From Effrenium voratum (Eukaryota > Sar > Dinophyceae > Suessiales > Symbiodiniaceae), in contig CAUJNA010000522.1 of assembly GCA_963377175.1 (NCBI GenBank), forward strand, positions 15,001-79,000: a DNA stretch of 64,000 nucleotides, written 5' to 3'. Position 1 is the first letter of the stretch, and every line of letters begins with the position of its first letter. A program made the translations under genes and the position numbers. Positions 1 to 10,996 of this stretch are shown one piece after another. The notes under the pieces are model-generated. The model searched no databases. It was not told where the DNA came from and saw only the letters and a list, made by a program, of their open reading frames with translations.

Positions 1-300
1 GGAGTTCATTACGTGCAAAGGTGCTTGTCTGCCATGATCTGCCATGATTGGTTGTCAAGGGATCAACTCACGCAAGAATTAAGTCCCAGCATCCGGCCTC
101 TGCACAGTATGCTGGACAGTCGTCTCGCAAGCACTTGGCAACCAGCAGAAAGGGGGACCCAGTATCTGCCACGGCATATATCCTGGGCGTCATGGGAAAC
201 GCCAGTCACTCGGCCCAAAGTGCAAGTGCCACGAAAGGCGCTCCTTTTCGGTTTCTTGTCTTCTGTGAGACCTTGCAAGCGGGCCGACCCAAGCTGAGTA
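1..300. other. No gene seen
   Basis: Unique sequence of mixed composition. I see no convincing exon, RNA gene or repeat in it. Confidence 0.5.
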
Positions 301-650
301 AGGTACTGATGTGCTTGTGTGTGCTCGTGCGTGCGTGTGTGCGTGCGTGCGTGGGTGGGTGAGGTGGGCAGGCGGGCGGGCGCGGATGTGTGGTTGTGTG
401 TGTGTGTGTGTGTGTTTCTACTTGTATGTGTCGTGTCTGTGTGCCTGTGCGCCTGTTTGCCTGTGGGCCTGTGTGCTTGTGTGCGTTTCTTTGTGTGTTT
501 GTTTGTGTGTGTGTTTGTTTGTTTGTGTGTGTGTGTTTGTGCGTGTTTGTTTTGCGTGCTTGTGCGTGTGGGCCCGGCCCTCCTAGTCCATAAAAGACGG
601 GAGTCGCGTGCACGCCAGAGTGTGTGTGTGTGTGTGTGTGTGCGTGTGAT
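301..650. repeat. GT-rich microsatellite tract
   Basis: Degenerate (GT)n and (GTTT)n sequence, with pure GT runs near 395-414 and 620-642. The cysteine/valine-rich open frames on the plus strand and His/Thr-rich frames on the minus strand come only from this repeat and are not genes. Confidence 0.95.
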
Positions 651-1620
651 TTGCTTCCTCCCACCCACCCTGCCCTTGAATCTGCGCGAAAACCCGCTGT
701 GATCAGCCAAGCTACGGCCATCAAGGCAAAACTGAAGGTAGAAACCACCTGCCTCCCAACGCAGCGGAATCACCTGACCAAGTTAGCGCGTTTCTTGCGA
801 AGAAGAAGTGAGCTGCGCGCCTGACTCGCCGTCGGTCTTCTGGCCGAAGCCCTGCTGCTTGAGAACCTTGCAGTGAGAGGGCCCTGGTGTTCACGAATGC
901 AGCAAACAGGCATATTCGCGCAGTCAGTCTTAGGATCTGTCACACATAACACTGTTAGCAATCAACCGGCATTGTGACATGTCCGGCCAACAAGTTTACC
1001 AGACAAGCTTTCACTTCACCAGTCCAAGGATCAGGCCGAAGCACTCCCAGCCCAACGCTCAGGAACCATCGACGGTTCTGAGACAGTACACCTACAACTT
1101 CCGCAACAAGCGTCACACTTTCAACACTCTGTCGGTCAGGCATTCCACGACTCTGCAACTGGCAGACTTCAATCACACACCCAGGCTCGACCGACCCTCC
1201 AAAACCCAAGCGATGGCAAGGCGTGCGGTCTGTCCTGGACCAAGTTCATCTTTCCGGCTTGCGCAACACCTGCGCGCGCAAGGGAAACATCTCCAAGCGG
1301 GCTTGGAACTCCAGCTGTGTGTGTCTTCGAGTTCGACGAGCCAGGCAACCCGACCTGAAGGGCCCACGGAGAGCAGCAGCATCGCCCAGTATCCCCGCAG
1401 CATCCCCAAATCTGGGCTTTCCAGCATCCCCACGCCCGCCGTCGTGTCAACCTTCGAAAAGGGCCCCCTGGACTTGCGGAGTTCCCGCAAAGGCGGCCCA
1501 TGCGGAAAACATCGCACATACCGTGCTTCTGAGCATTTTGTTTGCGATTTTTGCACGGCTGCTGTTTGGCTTTTGGCGCTGCGCTTGTTCGCACGCATGC
1601 ACGCGTGCACACTTGCGTGG
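651..1620. other. No gene seen
   Basis: Non-repetitive stretch between two simple-repeat arrays. Long open frames enter it from the (TGGG)n array but show no recognisable protein. I cannot support a gene here. Confidence 0.45.
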
Positions 1621-1623
1621 GCA

Positions 1624-2030
1624 GTGTGTGTGTGTGTGTGTGTGTGGGGCTGGGTGGGTGGGTGGGTGGGTGGGTGGGTGGGTGGGTGGGTGGGTGGGTG
1701 GGTGGGTGGGTGGGTGGGTGGGTGGGTGGGTGGGTGGGTGAATGGGTGGGTGGGGTGGGGTGTGGGTGGGTGGGTGGGTGGGTGGGTGGGTGGGTGGGTG
1801 GGTGGGTGGGTGGGTGGGTGGGTGGGTGGGTGGGTGGGTGGGTGGGTGGGTGGGAGGGTGGGTGGGTGGGTGGGTGGGTGGGTGGGTGGGTGGGTGGGTG
1901 GGTGGGTGGGTGGGTGGGTGGGTGGGTGGGTGGGTGGGTGGGTGGGTGGGTGGGTGGGTGGGTGGGTGGGTGGGTGGGTGGGTGGGTGGGTGGGGGGGTG
2001 GGTGGGCGGGCGGGTGGGATGGGATGGGGG
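1624..2030. repeat. (TGGG)n array, about 380 bp
   Basis: A short GT run leads into an almost perfect TGGG tetranucleotide array. A few interruptions occur near 1740-1765 (aatggg, ggggtggggtgtggg), 1854 and 1993. The plus strand is the G-rich strand, so the array holds dozens of consecutive G-triplets and could form G-quadruplexes. It stays open in several frames on both strands, giving a Trp-Val-Gly-Gly repeat on plus and a Thr-His-Pro-Pro repeat on minus. These are artefacts of the array. Confidence 0.97.
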
Positions 2031-2269
2031 TTGCAAGCCCAGGATTGGCACGCAAGGACTTGCCTTGCTTGATCAAAGCAAGAAATGCGGGAATGACCGT
2101 AACGTGTTCTTGACAGTTTGGATGGACAGCTCATTCAGGTTCTTACACAGGCCCTGCAACTTCAAAATTCAGAAGCCAGTCTGATTGCAAGTTCAATGCC
2201 TGGTGCAATTCCTCGCCGAATAGCTGACTTTGACCTGCGCAGCCGCAAGATGGAAAGGCTGATAAAAAC

Positions 2270-2938
2270 AAAGACAACAAAACACACACACATAAGCACA
2301 CAAACATGCACACACAAACACACAGACACACAAACACAAAAGCAAAAACACAGTAAACACACAAGCACAGTAAACATACAAACACAGTAAACACACAAAC
2401 ACAGAAACACACAAGCACACAAGCACACACACACACAGACACACAAACACGCACACACAAACACACAGACGCACAAACACAAAAGCAAAAACACACAAAT
2501 ACACAAAACACAAACACAGTAAACACACAAACACAGTAAACACACAAACACAGTACACACACAAACACAGAAACACACAAGCACACAAGCACACAAGCAC
2601 ACAAGCACACACACACAAACACAAAAACACACACACACACACAAACACAAAAGCACAAACACAAAAACAGAAAAACAACACAGTAAACACACAAACACAG
2701 TAAACACAAAAACACAGTAAACACACAAACACAGTAAACACACAAACACAGAAACACACAAGCACACAAAGACACAAAGACACCAAGACACCAAGACACA
2801 AAGACACAAAGACACAAAGATTCAAAGACTCAAAGACACGAAGACACAAAGACGCAAAGACACAAAGACGCAAAGACGCAAACACGCAAACACGCAAACA
2901 CGCAAACACGCAAACACACAAACACACAAACACACAAA
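2270..2938. repeat. CA-rich minisatellite (ACACAAACACAGTAA family)
   Basis: A 670-bp array built mainly of ACACAAACACAGTAA-type units, interspersed with (ACACAA)n and, from about 2760, (GACACAAA)n. The purine/pyrimidine asymmetry is strong, with almost no T on the plus strand. Cys/Val/Phe-rich minus-strand open frames across it are artefacts. Confidence 0.95.
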
Positions 2939-3099
2939 CTAATTACATAAATTACGGCCATATGGCGCTTATCCGAATTTCTTTGTTCCCGGTCGTGACA
3001 TTCTTCGCGAGCTCCATCGCGGAACTTTCGCGGGGCCACTTCTCGCGCGTTACACGGTGAGGCAAGTAAGTAAACTTTGCACCTTGGCAGGTGCAGCGC

Positions 3100-3275
3100 G
3101 AAAGGTACGCTACGCTTTTGCAGCTCCAGCAAGAACATTGCACTTGCTCAATAGAAGTATAGTACAGAAAGTGTATTTGGCAACTCTAGCTGGAGCATCG
3201 CATCTTTTTGTGCACACGGTATAACTTACGCTTGTACACAAGAAGTGCACTTGAAACATCGCAACATTTCGCCAC
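3100..3275. repeat. Dispersed repeat, copy 1 (GTACAC / GCAGCTCCAGC / GCATCGCA module)
   Basis: Contains the words gctttTGCAGCTCCAGC, GCAACTCTAGCTGGAGCATC, GTACACAAGAAGTGCACTTG and CATCGCAAC. The same words, in related order, recur at 20830-20935 and 25735-25860. This suggests an old dispersed element or decayed tandem repeat. No protein is recognisable. Confidence 0.5.
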
Positions 3276-4107
3276 GAGCGCAGTGGCAGCAAGGTCCGTG
3301 GACTGTCGCGAAGATGTTTGCGAATCTGACAGGTCTGGATGTTGCGACTCAAAAGCATCAATGACAATGTGGGAGCCAAGCGACGCATATGCCTAACCTG
3401 GATTAGACATATCAAATCAGTATGCCCAACCAGTCTGCAAAGGTGGGTGCCTTTCATTACATTGAGGATCATTGGGGTCCTTGAGTAGAGCCCTCGCAGA
3501 AAGCAAACAACAATTTGGATTGCCACATGCGGACTCATGCCTGCGGGGATAGCAACATGGCCCTCTGTGCTCACATGGGCCGCAACAGCGCTCTGGTGCA
3601 GCTGTGAACTGTGGCGCTGCAGAAAAGCAAACACACAGGCGCTAAGAAAATTGGTTTGACTTGTGCAATGCTCTGGACATTTCTGGAATCTTCGGACATG
3701 GCAAGCAGCTGCTCCAGCCAATGGCTAAGGTGCTCTTGAGATGAAGTTGCGATAATTTGATCAACCATGTGATTGAGCCGTGGATGCTCATTTCTTCATG
3801 CACCTTCCATGAATCATCTGGACTGTGACTTTGCACCTTCTCAGCGCCCGAGCTCGACTCATGTTAAGTGAGTCGGGCAACAACCGCAATGGCAACTAAA
3901 CACTCCGTCAGCCGCTGCAAGTCGCAGATTTGCTCAGATTTGCTCAGCAAGTTTAAGACGTTTAAGACTTTGCAATCAGCCAGTGGCTTCCGCTGTGGCC
4001 CAGGTTCGCAAACAAACTTGCACTCGCTGGCAACATCCGCTGACATCTGCAACAAGTCTGTACACGCTTGGACTTGTTTACGAGCTATCCAGCAAGGGTA
4101 TGTAAAT
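3276..4107. other. No gene seen, downstream flank of the kinase gene
   Basis: This lies 3' of the kinase gene stop codon on the minus strand. It presumably carries the 3' untranslated region, but no polyadenylation signal can be assigned with confidence. Small open frames here show no protein-like pattern. Confidence 0.4.
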
Positions 4108-6793
4108 CTATAATGAGCGCGGGAGTGGAGAAAAGTTCCATGAACCACCCACATACTGCCTGGGCTGAGCGGCAGCTGGATAGGATGTCCGCATCCACGC
4201 ATCATGAACCGCCACATTCACTGGAGCTGCCAAAGGCCCAGCCTGCACAAACCTCGAACTTGCTCCATGCAATGCATCTCCAAAGTTAGACGGAAGGCCA
4301 CGTCGCATGAGAGGAGAGCCAGAACGCTGCCGGATTGCACTTGAAGACGTGCCTGACCATCCTGTCTCATTGGCAATGCTCGAAGGTATAGTTACGGAAT
4401 GCCTTGGGGTTCGCTGCGAGATCCGGACTTGTTCTGCCACAGAGGACATTCTTGACACTCGGTCAAGCCTGTCACTCTCCGTAAACTCTTCATGCTCCCG
4501 ATTTGCCTCTTGTGAATGGGTCTGCATCTGATGCATTTGTACTTGGGGCTGTGACTGCAGCCGAGGCCGCTGATGTTGAGGGAGCTGATGTTGCTGCTGT
4601 TGCTGCTGCTGTTGTTGCTGCTGCTGCGGCTTCTGTTGAGTTGCCGTCTGTGTTTGTTGATTGAGTACTTGCTGTGTCTGCGGTCGAGCCTGCTGCTGTG
4701 GCGGTGGCTGGTGTTGCGGCGGCTGCTGCTGCTGTGGCTGCTGTTGTGGTTGTTGCTGGGCAGCAATTTGCAATGTAGGTTTGGGCTGTTGCGGCTTGGG
4801 CTGACTCGAAGCATTGCTGAGCAGAGTCAGTAAAGTCCGAACCAACACATCCAGCTCGTCTCCGTCCATCTTTGGCCCAACAACTGAACCGATGTCTGTG
4901 AGCGCCATCCGCAACTCTTCCAAACGCGCAGACAGTAATCTGTCAAGGCCGCTTTCAATGCACAATGCCTTCAAGGCTATCCAGTTTCCTCCTTGTGAAA
5001 AGCAAGTCATAAGGGATTGCCAGAATTTCGAGACGTCGTGCCAATAGCGGAGCCAGCAATCTTGCAAGCTGCGGAATGCCATCAATATTCTACACTGCTC
5101 TGGAGGTCCAGTCGGTTCATCTGGAAGTAGGGGCGACATCTCCATCAGCACCTGACTGGTGCGGGTAAGGTGCACTCCCATGCCACGGCCCTACAGGTTG
5201 TCAACAGTACTGAAGTGTGCCATGCTGCCTGCAGCGCGCTTATTCCCAGAGCGTGCAAATCAAGACCGGACCTGGGCTGTTTCAGCATGCTTCAAATCAG
5301 TATGAATGCTCTGCCAGCACTGAAATCAATTTGGCTTTAGGCCGTGGCTGGTATTCAGCCCTCAAAGGAGAGCCTGCCAACATCCGATACTCTGATTCAA
5401 CCAACACTTTCACCGGTCCATCAGGGCAACATCTCTCGAAGCAAACGTGGGCCTGGGCCAAGCTCCTGCGTCACATGCGGCCAATGTCAATCACATAGTC
5501 CCCACTAAGGCACGATATGAACTTTTCACTGCAAACAATTGAGCAGCGCCTAACACCCATTGACTGTTGGTTCGACTAAGATGGTTGTAAGGAGTCATAC
5601 ATGCCTTGCTGTAATCCCCATCCAAGCACAACGGGGTTTTGAGGGCTGCTCAATTGCCAGAGCCTATCACATGGCTTGAAGGACAGGGTAGTTGTCAAGC
5701 AAACTCCTTCTCACGTCCGTGTGAAACCTGTAGCAGTTGATGCCCATTCTTCTGTGAACCATAGGGAGTGTATGATCACCATGATGCGATGGCGTTTGTT
5801 GGAGTCTTGTGAAGCAATGAGAAACGCCACAAGAACACAGCGTCTCTTCGTACTTTCATGGCTCATATGCTCATCAAAGACTACAAAGTGTCCAAGTTAA
5901 CAGTGTGGCTCCAATGGTTTGAGCTTTGCTGAAGACTGAACAATTCATGCCTAGGGCATGGAACCTGTGAGGATATTTGACTGGCCCTCTCCTTGGGGCC
6001 ACGCATGAACATTAGCCAGGAGGAGAGGGGCCAGTATCCTCGGGCACGAAAGGACAAGTTGCTCAAGATTGCTCAAGATTGCATGAGTTCAAGGACCCCG
6101 TCAACAAAACTGTGCTTCGCAAAGGGCAAGCTTGCAGCAACCGCTTCCCAGATTGCAACCACGACAAAAAGCAGGTTCAAGCAGCGTGCCGCACACACTG
6201 TGACAGCAAGACAATTGAGGCAGGCTGACGGCAGTCGCCACCTACTTCGACGCATGTCCAAGCACCGTCCTTGCAGCCAGTTGAGATCAATACTTTGACT
6301 GCCGGACGCCAGCTCTGTGTCTCACCATGCCACTCAAGCGCATTCTGGGTTCTATGAACCTTGCCTTTTCTGACGTTCCCAGCCAGCGGCGAGCTTCGAC
6401 TGCCATTCCAAAATCGACAAGTCCGAAGCTCGTACGTCCTTCGGGAGCATGTTGCCAGCAAGTCACATGCAGCGCTTGGAACGTGCTCCTTTCACGTCAA
6501 CGTCTTTGACCACAATGTTTCGCCTAGCGTGCTATTCCCATGCTAGTATTGGGCTCCGTTCAATGCAGTCTTCCCAGGTCCATGTTCCAGGTTGCGGACG
6601 GATTCACATCTCGGTGAAAAGCGACGCGAGATAGTTCTTGAAGGGCTGGCCTTTGCACAGCACGTATACATGGCAAGCCTGACACAAACATCCGGTTCTT
6701 TGGTGCTTGGTGAGCCTCCAGTCACAGTGCTGAGCCACCAACCCGAGCTGAGTCAACAGTTCTGAGGTGATGCGGCAGGGTTCTGCCAACAGC
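4108..6793 (-). CDS. Divergent protein kinase with glutamine-rich C-terminal tail (multi-exon)
   Basis: Reconstructed exons in transcription order are 6726-6793 (tentative), 6600-6678, 6489-6523, 6326-6438, 6230-6269, 5982-6038, 5343-5373, 5229-5271 and 4108-5151. All phases match across the joins. The joined protein has a kinase catalytic loop HRDVNPRNIVVK (exons 2-3), a metal-binding loop GLVDFGMAVEARRW (exon 4), then GGDCRYWPLSSW and LDLHALGISALQ in the C-lobe. This order fits a protein kinase fold, with Asp of HRD, Asn and DFG Asp all present; the usual APE motif is not obvious. The last exon encodes an AWxRYW-like helical segment, then a Gln-rich tail, and ends at a stop at 4108. Three introns start GC or GA: 5152-5228 (GC), 5272-5342 (GC) and 6439-6488 (GA). 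The N-lobe with the ATP-binding Lys lies further upstream and was not found. Substrate is unknown. Confidence 0.85.
4558..4775 (-). repeat. CAG/CAA-type polyglutamine-coding tract in the kinase tail
   Basis: On the minus strand this reads as mixed CAG, CAA, CCA and CCG codons, giving long Gln runs broken by Pro. The codons are mixed, not a pure CAG run, which suggests selection or age over recent slippage. It lies inside the last kinase exon and keeps the frame open to the stop at 4108. In other frames it gives poly-Leu and poly-Ser shadows. Confidence 0.85.
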
Positions 6794-8969
6794 CTGCAGC
6801 AAACATCTCACAATTATTGGTCTGCAAACCTACCTTCAGAGTATCTGTGTACTGCATGCTCGAGTCAGGCATCATGGGCATCGATAAAGTGCAATGTTTG
6901 CAAGCTTTGTCTTCTCTTGCTCCCATGACACGTGACCTGCCTGAGCACATCTTTGGCCGGCATGTTACGCAACTTCTGCCGCTTGCAATGGTGTAACACT
7001 AGCCTGATTTGCAGTCGGTGCCATGTAATGTTGATCAATACCCGTCAGCAATGTCTGAGACGCAAGCAACGCATGAACCAGGCTGGGATGCTGACGCAAG
7101 CGGCTCCCCAGGAATCCTTGACATTGCAAGTCGCACCCGCCACGCCTGGCAGAGGTCACAAAGGCAACATTGAGTAACAGCGTAGCATCGTAAGTCAAGC
7201 CTCCCCCAGCCTGGGAGCCGAGGCCCTCAGCCTCTTGAGCAGCCTCGTGAAAGTTGGCTCAGTGCTTTCATGCTGAGTCAGAACTCCATCTGCCACAGCT
7301 CAGACACCTGCTATTTTGGGGATGCGAGAAGCAAGTGCTGGCAGGCTAGCCTCACCTCAGAGATGGCCATCCGTCCAAGCTTGTGAATCACATGGCGGTG
7401 CCCCTGCCGGCCCTAAAAACCGCAGCCAATGTAGGTTACAAGTGAGAGACAAGGGGGCCAGTTCCTCCAATGTCCGAAGACATGGCGTAGATTAAGATCC
7501 GCACTGAATGCCTCGCCCAGCCTGCAAAGTCAAAGATCAGAATACAGTTTGTGTGACAGAACACCCCTCCGTCCTTGCGAGTAGCTCACCCTCGAATAAG
7601 GCATTCTTCATCTCGTTCTTGCAGCAGAAGCTGTTGTCTTGTCAAATCACAACAAACAAACTAATTACGGCACCTGCGTCCTGCAAATAATCTCTTTGAC
7701 TGCATACTCCGCCTCTCAGGCAAAGGGCTGTGTGCTGAAATGCCATTTGGAGGCGTACGAGCTGCTTGACCCGGTTCAAACAAACTCCGCCAACTGCTAA
7801 CGGCTAACGACGCCTTGCCTTGCTCTCGAAATCCGGACGTTGAGCGCACCACACCTAAACTTTTTGTTGGCTCGCTTATCCGTTGTGTGGTAGTGCCTAA
7901 AGCACTAAGCTTCCTACAACGCCGTAGCTGCCCGTTCCCAACGCTCCAGATATTCGGAACCTGACCGTGTCATTGGCTGCTGTGCTTGGCCTTCTTGTGC
8001 GATCTGAGCATACTGCAGCATTGGCATGAATGATTCTAGTGACTCAAGGGTTCAATGAATGCACCTGATTCCTCCATGCCTATCCGGGACCGGTGCTCCA
8101 TAGGCTAAACGTGTCAAAACCACCAGCAGCCCCATGGCTAGACGCATTTGCTTCGATCTAGTGTGGGTCTATCCCCCTGTCTTTTCCAATGCAGCAATGC
8201 AGCGTTTGCCCAGTTGAGCTGCTGCAATTGTCGCAGTTGCTTCATGCTCCCATGTTGCGCTCCCCAGTTGTCCTAATTTTTGTTTCTTCCTCGTTGACTG
8301 GTGTCTTCTCTGTATCCCATCCCATCTTCCCTTGTTTCTTTCTTCATTTCTCAATTACTTCGCGATCGCATGTCCGTCCAGCTGATCTGTCTCAGTCTGT
8401 GCTCCAGCTTCCCCAGCTGTTCTGTTTCTTTCTTTCACCCTTCTTCCTCTTCTTCTTCTGCATTTGTCCCTTCGCTTTCATTCTTCTTCCTTTGGCTGCA
8501 AAATCTGCATCGGGCAGACGTCCTGCTTTTGTTTTCGTTCCTCCTTTGTCTTATCACGCGTCTTTCCCGTCCTCGGCATTCCTTCTTTCCGATTGGGTGC
8601 GATCCCGGTTGCCCTTCTTCTTCTTCTTCTTTGTTCCCGTGGCTTCGTTGATCTTGTCTCTGCGCGGGTGTGCTGTTTCTCTCTGCATTCCTTTTGTGTA
8701 ACTATCTCTGCCAGGTTCGCATGTCTTACTTCAGATGTCTGCCCTGCCGTTCTAAATGCCTGACCTGTCAGCTCTTGTAATCGCATGCCAGGCAAAGCAA
8801 GCGAAGAGTGAGTGGGTATGCAAGAGAGCGGACAGGTGGCTACCTTCGTTCGCTCACAAAGCCCTTCCCTCACGGCCAAAATCCAGGATTAAACTGCCAG
8901 TCAAGAGACAACCCTTGAAGGGGGTCCGTTCCCTTTTTTCCTCGTGTCCTCGCAGCCGCGATTCAAGAG
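6794..8969. other. Mostly unassigned; CT-rich tract at 8270-8640
   Basis: This is upstream of the recovered kinase exons, so the missing N-lobe exons should lie in its first part (6.8-7.6 kb). A candidate exon with a good donor (CTGAAG|gtaggt near 6838) is visible, but I could not join it in frame. From 8270 to 8640 the plus strand is strongly pyrimidine-rich (TTCTTC, TCTCTG), which gives Ser/Phe-rich artefact frames. Confidence 0.4.
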
Positions 8970-9986
8970 CTAGGGAGCGACGACGGAAACGGAGGCGAAG
9001 ATAGGTGGCGGAGAGATTTCGCACTCATGATCATCAGCCCTGCCGTCCCAGAACTCAGAGACGGATTGGCCAGTTGAAGACGGCTTCATCGAACGCTCTT
9101 CCAGTCTCTGCTCGTTCAGGTACTCATGACCGCCCTCGGTCGGCCAACGAGGGCCACGCGCGCATCCGTCAACCGCAGCCACAAACTCCATATCCTCCGC
9201 GACCACCGGCTCCTGTCCCACTAGAGCCAGCGGTTGCCCCTGCGCCGCGCCATGACCCAGCCCCAAGATAGCTGCAAGACTGTGTTGCCGCTGGATGTGG
9301 CAGACCAGGAACGCTCCAAAGCGCTCGCTGCTGGTAAAGTTCTGACTGAGGTACATGACGGCCAAAAGAAAGGCTGTTTGTTTAGCCTATGAGCAAGCCG
9401 CGTTTTTTTTTTTTTCCTTCGTGTCTGCTAAGCTAGCGTTGCAGCAGCGGCCTCTGCCTATTCCACACACACACACATGCGTTCGAAAGACTGACCCAAT
9501 AGAACTAATACTTGACAAGTAAATTGAGAGAAAAGCATCGCAAACATACCATATCACGTGTTTTCGGTATGACATGTTCTTGTATTGGAATACTACGTTG
9601 CCAAGTATTGGGCGACATTGAGATTTGGGAAGCTGAGAGCTCGAGTGAGGTCCTTTCTAGGTGCGCCTCTTGAAAAGCGAGAGATTTGATAAACTGCTGC
9701 CCACCCAACCCTCTGTGGCCACGGCCGTGTGTCACCAATTTTGACCGTGACGCCTTCGCAAAGGCGCGCTGGCCTGACATGTGCAATAGAATGGTGCTGG
9801 CAAAGTACTTGTTTGTTGAACTGCTTGAACAATGTAAGCAGAACATACAGCGTCAATGCATTCAGGCCTCGAGTCGTTCTCGCCTGCCCACGCTGTCTCC
9901 GGCATCGGTCGAGGTCCGCTCACCTGCATGGACAAAGACTCGAAGTCCCGCACTCTCCACTCAAATGCTGGCTGTCCTGGTGTGTC
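8970..9986 (-). CDS. Multi-exon gene of unknown function
   Basis: Two internal exons are well supported. One is 9924-9986 (21 codons, ending ATGCAG|gtgagc). The other is 9809-9892 (28 codons, ending AACAAACAA|gtactt). Both are in phase 0 and encode FEWRVRDFESLSMQ followed by NALTLYVLLTLFKQFNKQ. A likely terminal exon runs from an acceptor near 9387 to a stop at 8970 and encodes about 138 residues. It includes VMYLSQNFTSSERFGAFLVC, GHGAAQGQPLALVGQEPVV and an acidic C-terminal part, and its high third-position GC looks like real coding sequence. A further exon between 9600 and 9760 is probable (GRGHRGLGGQQFIKSLAFQ) but its ends are uncertain. I do not recognise the family. It is also possible that the terminal exon belongs to a separate gene. 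Confidence 0.6.
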
Positions 9987-10499
9987 CTTTATCACATGCA
10001 AAGGCCGCCTTCGCTGCCAGTTGACCGTTGGGCTTGCCTGCTGCAGCCATCCGGGAACTGCAAAGCCTGGGCAAGTCCAAAAGGCTCTGCTTGAAGACGC
10101 CAATGTCAAGTGCCCGACTGGGCTGCTGCGGGGGATGACGGCGCCGAGCACGTCTTGCCGTTTTGCAAGGATTCCTTGTCGGATAGATCGCGCATTCGCT
10201 TCACTTTGCGTCTACGCAGGTGCACGCATTGAAGCCCAAGGAAGCCTACTTGGCAAGACCTGTGCCACTCTCAGCTTGAGGTCTGGACATCTGCAAACGC
10301 GGTGGTCCCAGGAGGCGTGACTTCCACAGATGCTGCAGGCCTACAAAGATTCACAATGATGCCCCTCATATGAGGAGCCAAGATCTAAGATGGGTACGAC
10401 AAAACTTCTTCCGTTGCCACTTGTCCAACAACAATACTTGGCTGAGGGTGCTCCCAAAGGATTACACTGCAAACAGTGCGAAGTGAAAACATGCCATGA
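9987..10499. other. Probable further upstream minus-strand exons, unresolved
   Basis: The minus strand at 10000-10110 has coding-like sequence (DLPRLCSSRMAA), but no join consistent with the exon at 9924-9986 was found. The rest shows nothing I can assign. Confidence 0.3.
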
Positions 10500-10509
10500 A
10501 GCTGCATGT

Positions 10510-10917
10510 GTGTGTGTGTGTCCCTGAATATCTCTGAATGCAGTTTGAGTCTGCGTCTATGTCTGTCTGTGTCTGTGTCTGTGTCCGCGTGTCTGCGTGT
10601 CTTGCTGGCTGGCTGTCTCTCTGTCTCTGTCTCTCAGTCTCTCTGTCTCTGTCTGACTTTCGCTCTGTCTCCGTCTGTCTGTCTCTGTCGCTGTCTGTGC
10701 TCTCTGCCATCAATATTTTTCTGTCTTTCTCGCTCTCTCTCTCTCTCTGTCTGCCTGTCTGCCTGGCTGTGTGTGTGTGTGTCTGCTGTGTCTCTCACAA
10801 ATGTCTCTGTCTCTGTCTGCCTTTCTCTGTTGGGCCTCTGTCTGTCTCTGCCTCTGTCTCTGCCTTTCTCTGTCTATCTCTGTGTGCGTCTCTGCTTCTC
10901 TGTCTGTCTCTCTCTCT

Positions 10918-10984
<67 letters not shown>

Positions 10985-10996
10985 CAGGCCTCTCCG
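10510..10996. repeat. TCTG/CT-rich array ending in (CTGC)n
   Basis: Degenerate (TGTC)n/(CTGT)n sequence leads into pure CT runs near 10733-10748. It ends in a near-perfect CTGC tetranucleotide array at about 10918-10986. The Ser/Leu/Cys-rich and Arg/Gln-rich open frames across it are artefacts. Confidence 0.95.

Noticed and set aside
979..2184. A 401-codon plus-strand frame with Trp-Val-Gly-Gly repeats
   Set aside because: It runs through the (TGGG)n array, which has no stops in several frames on both strands. The non-repeat part shows no protein features.
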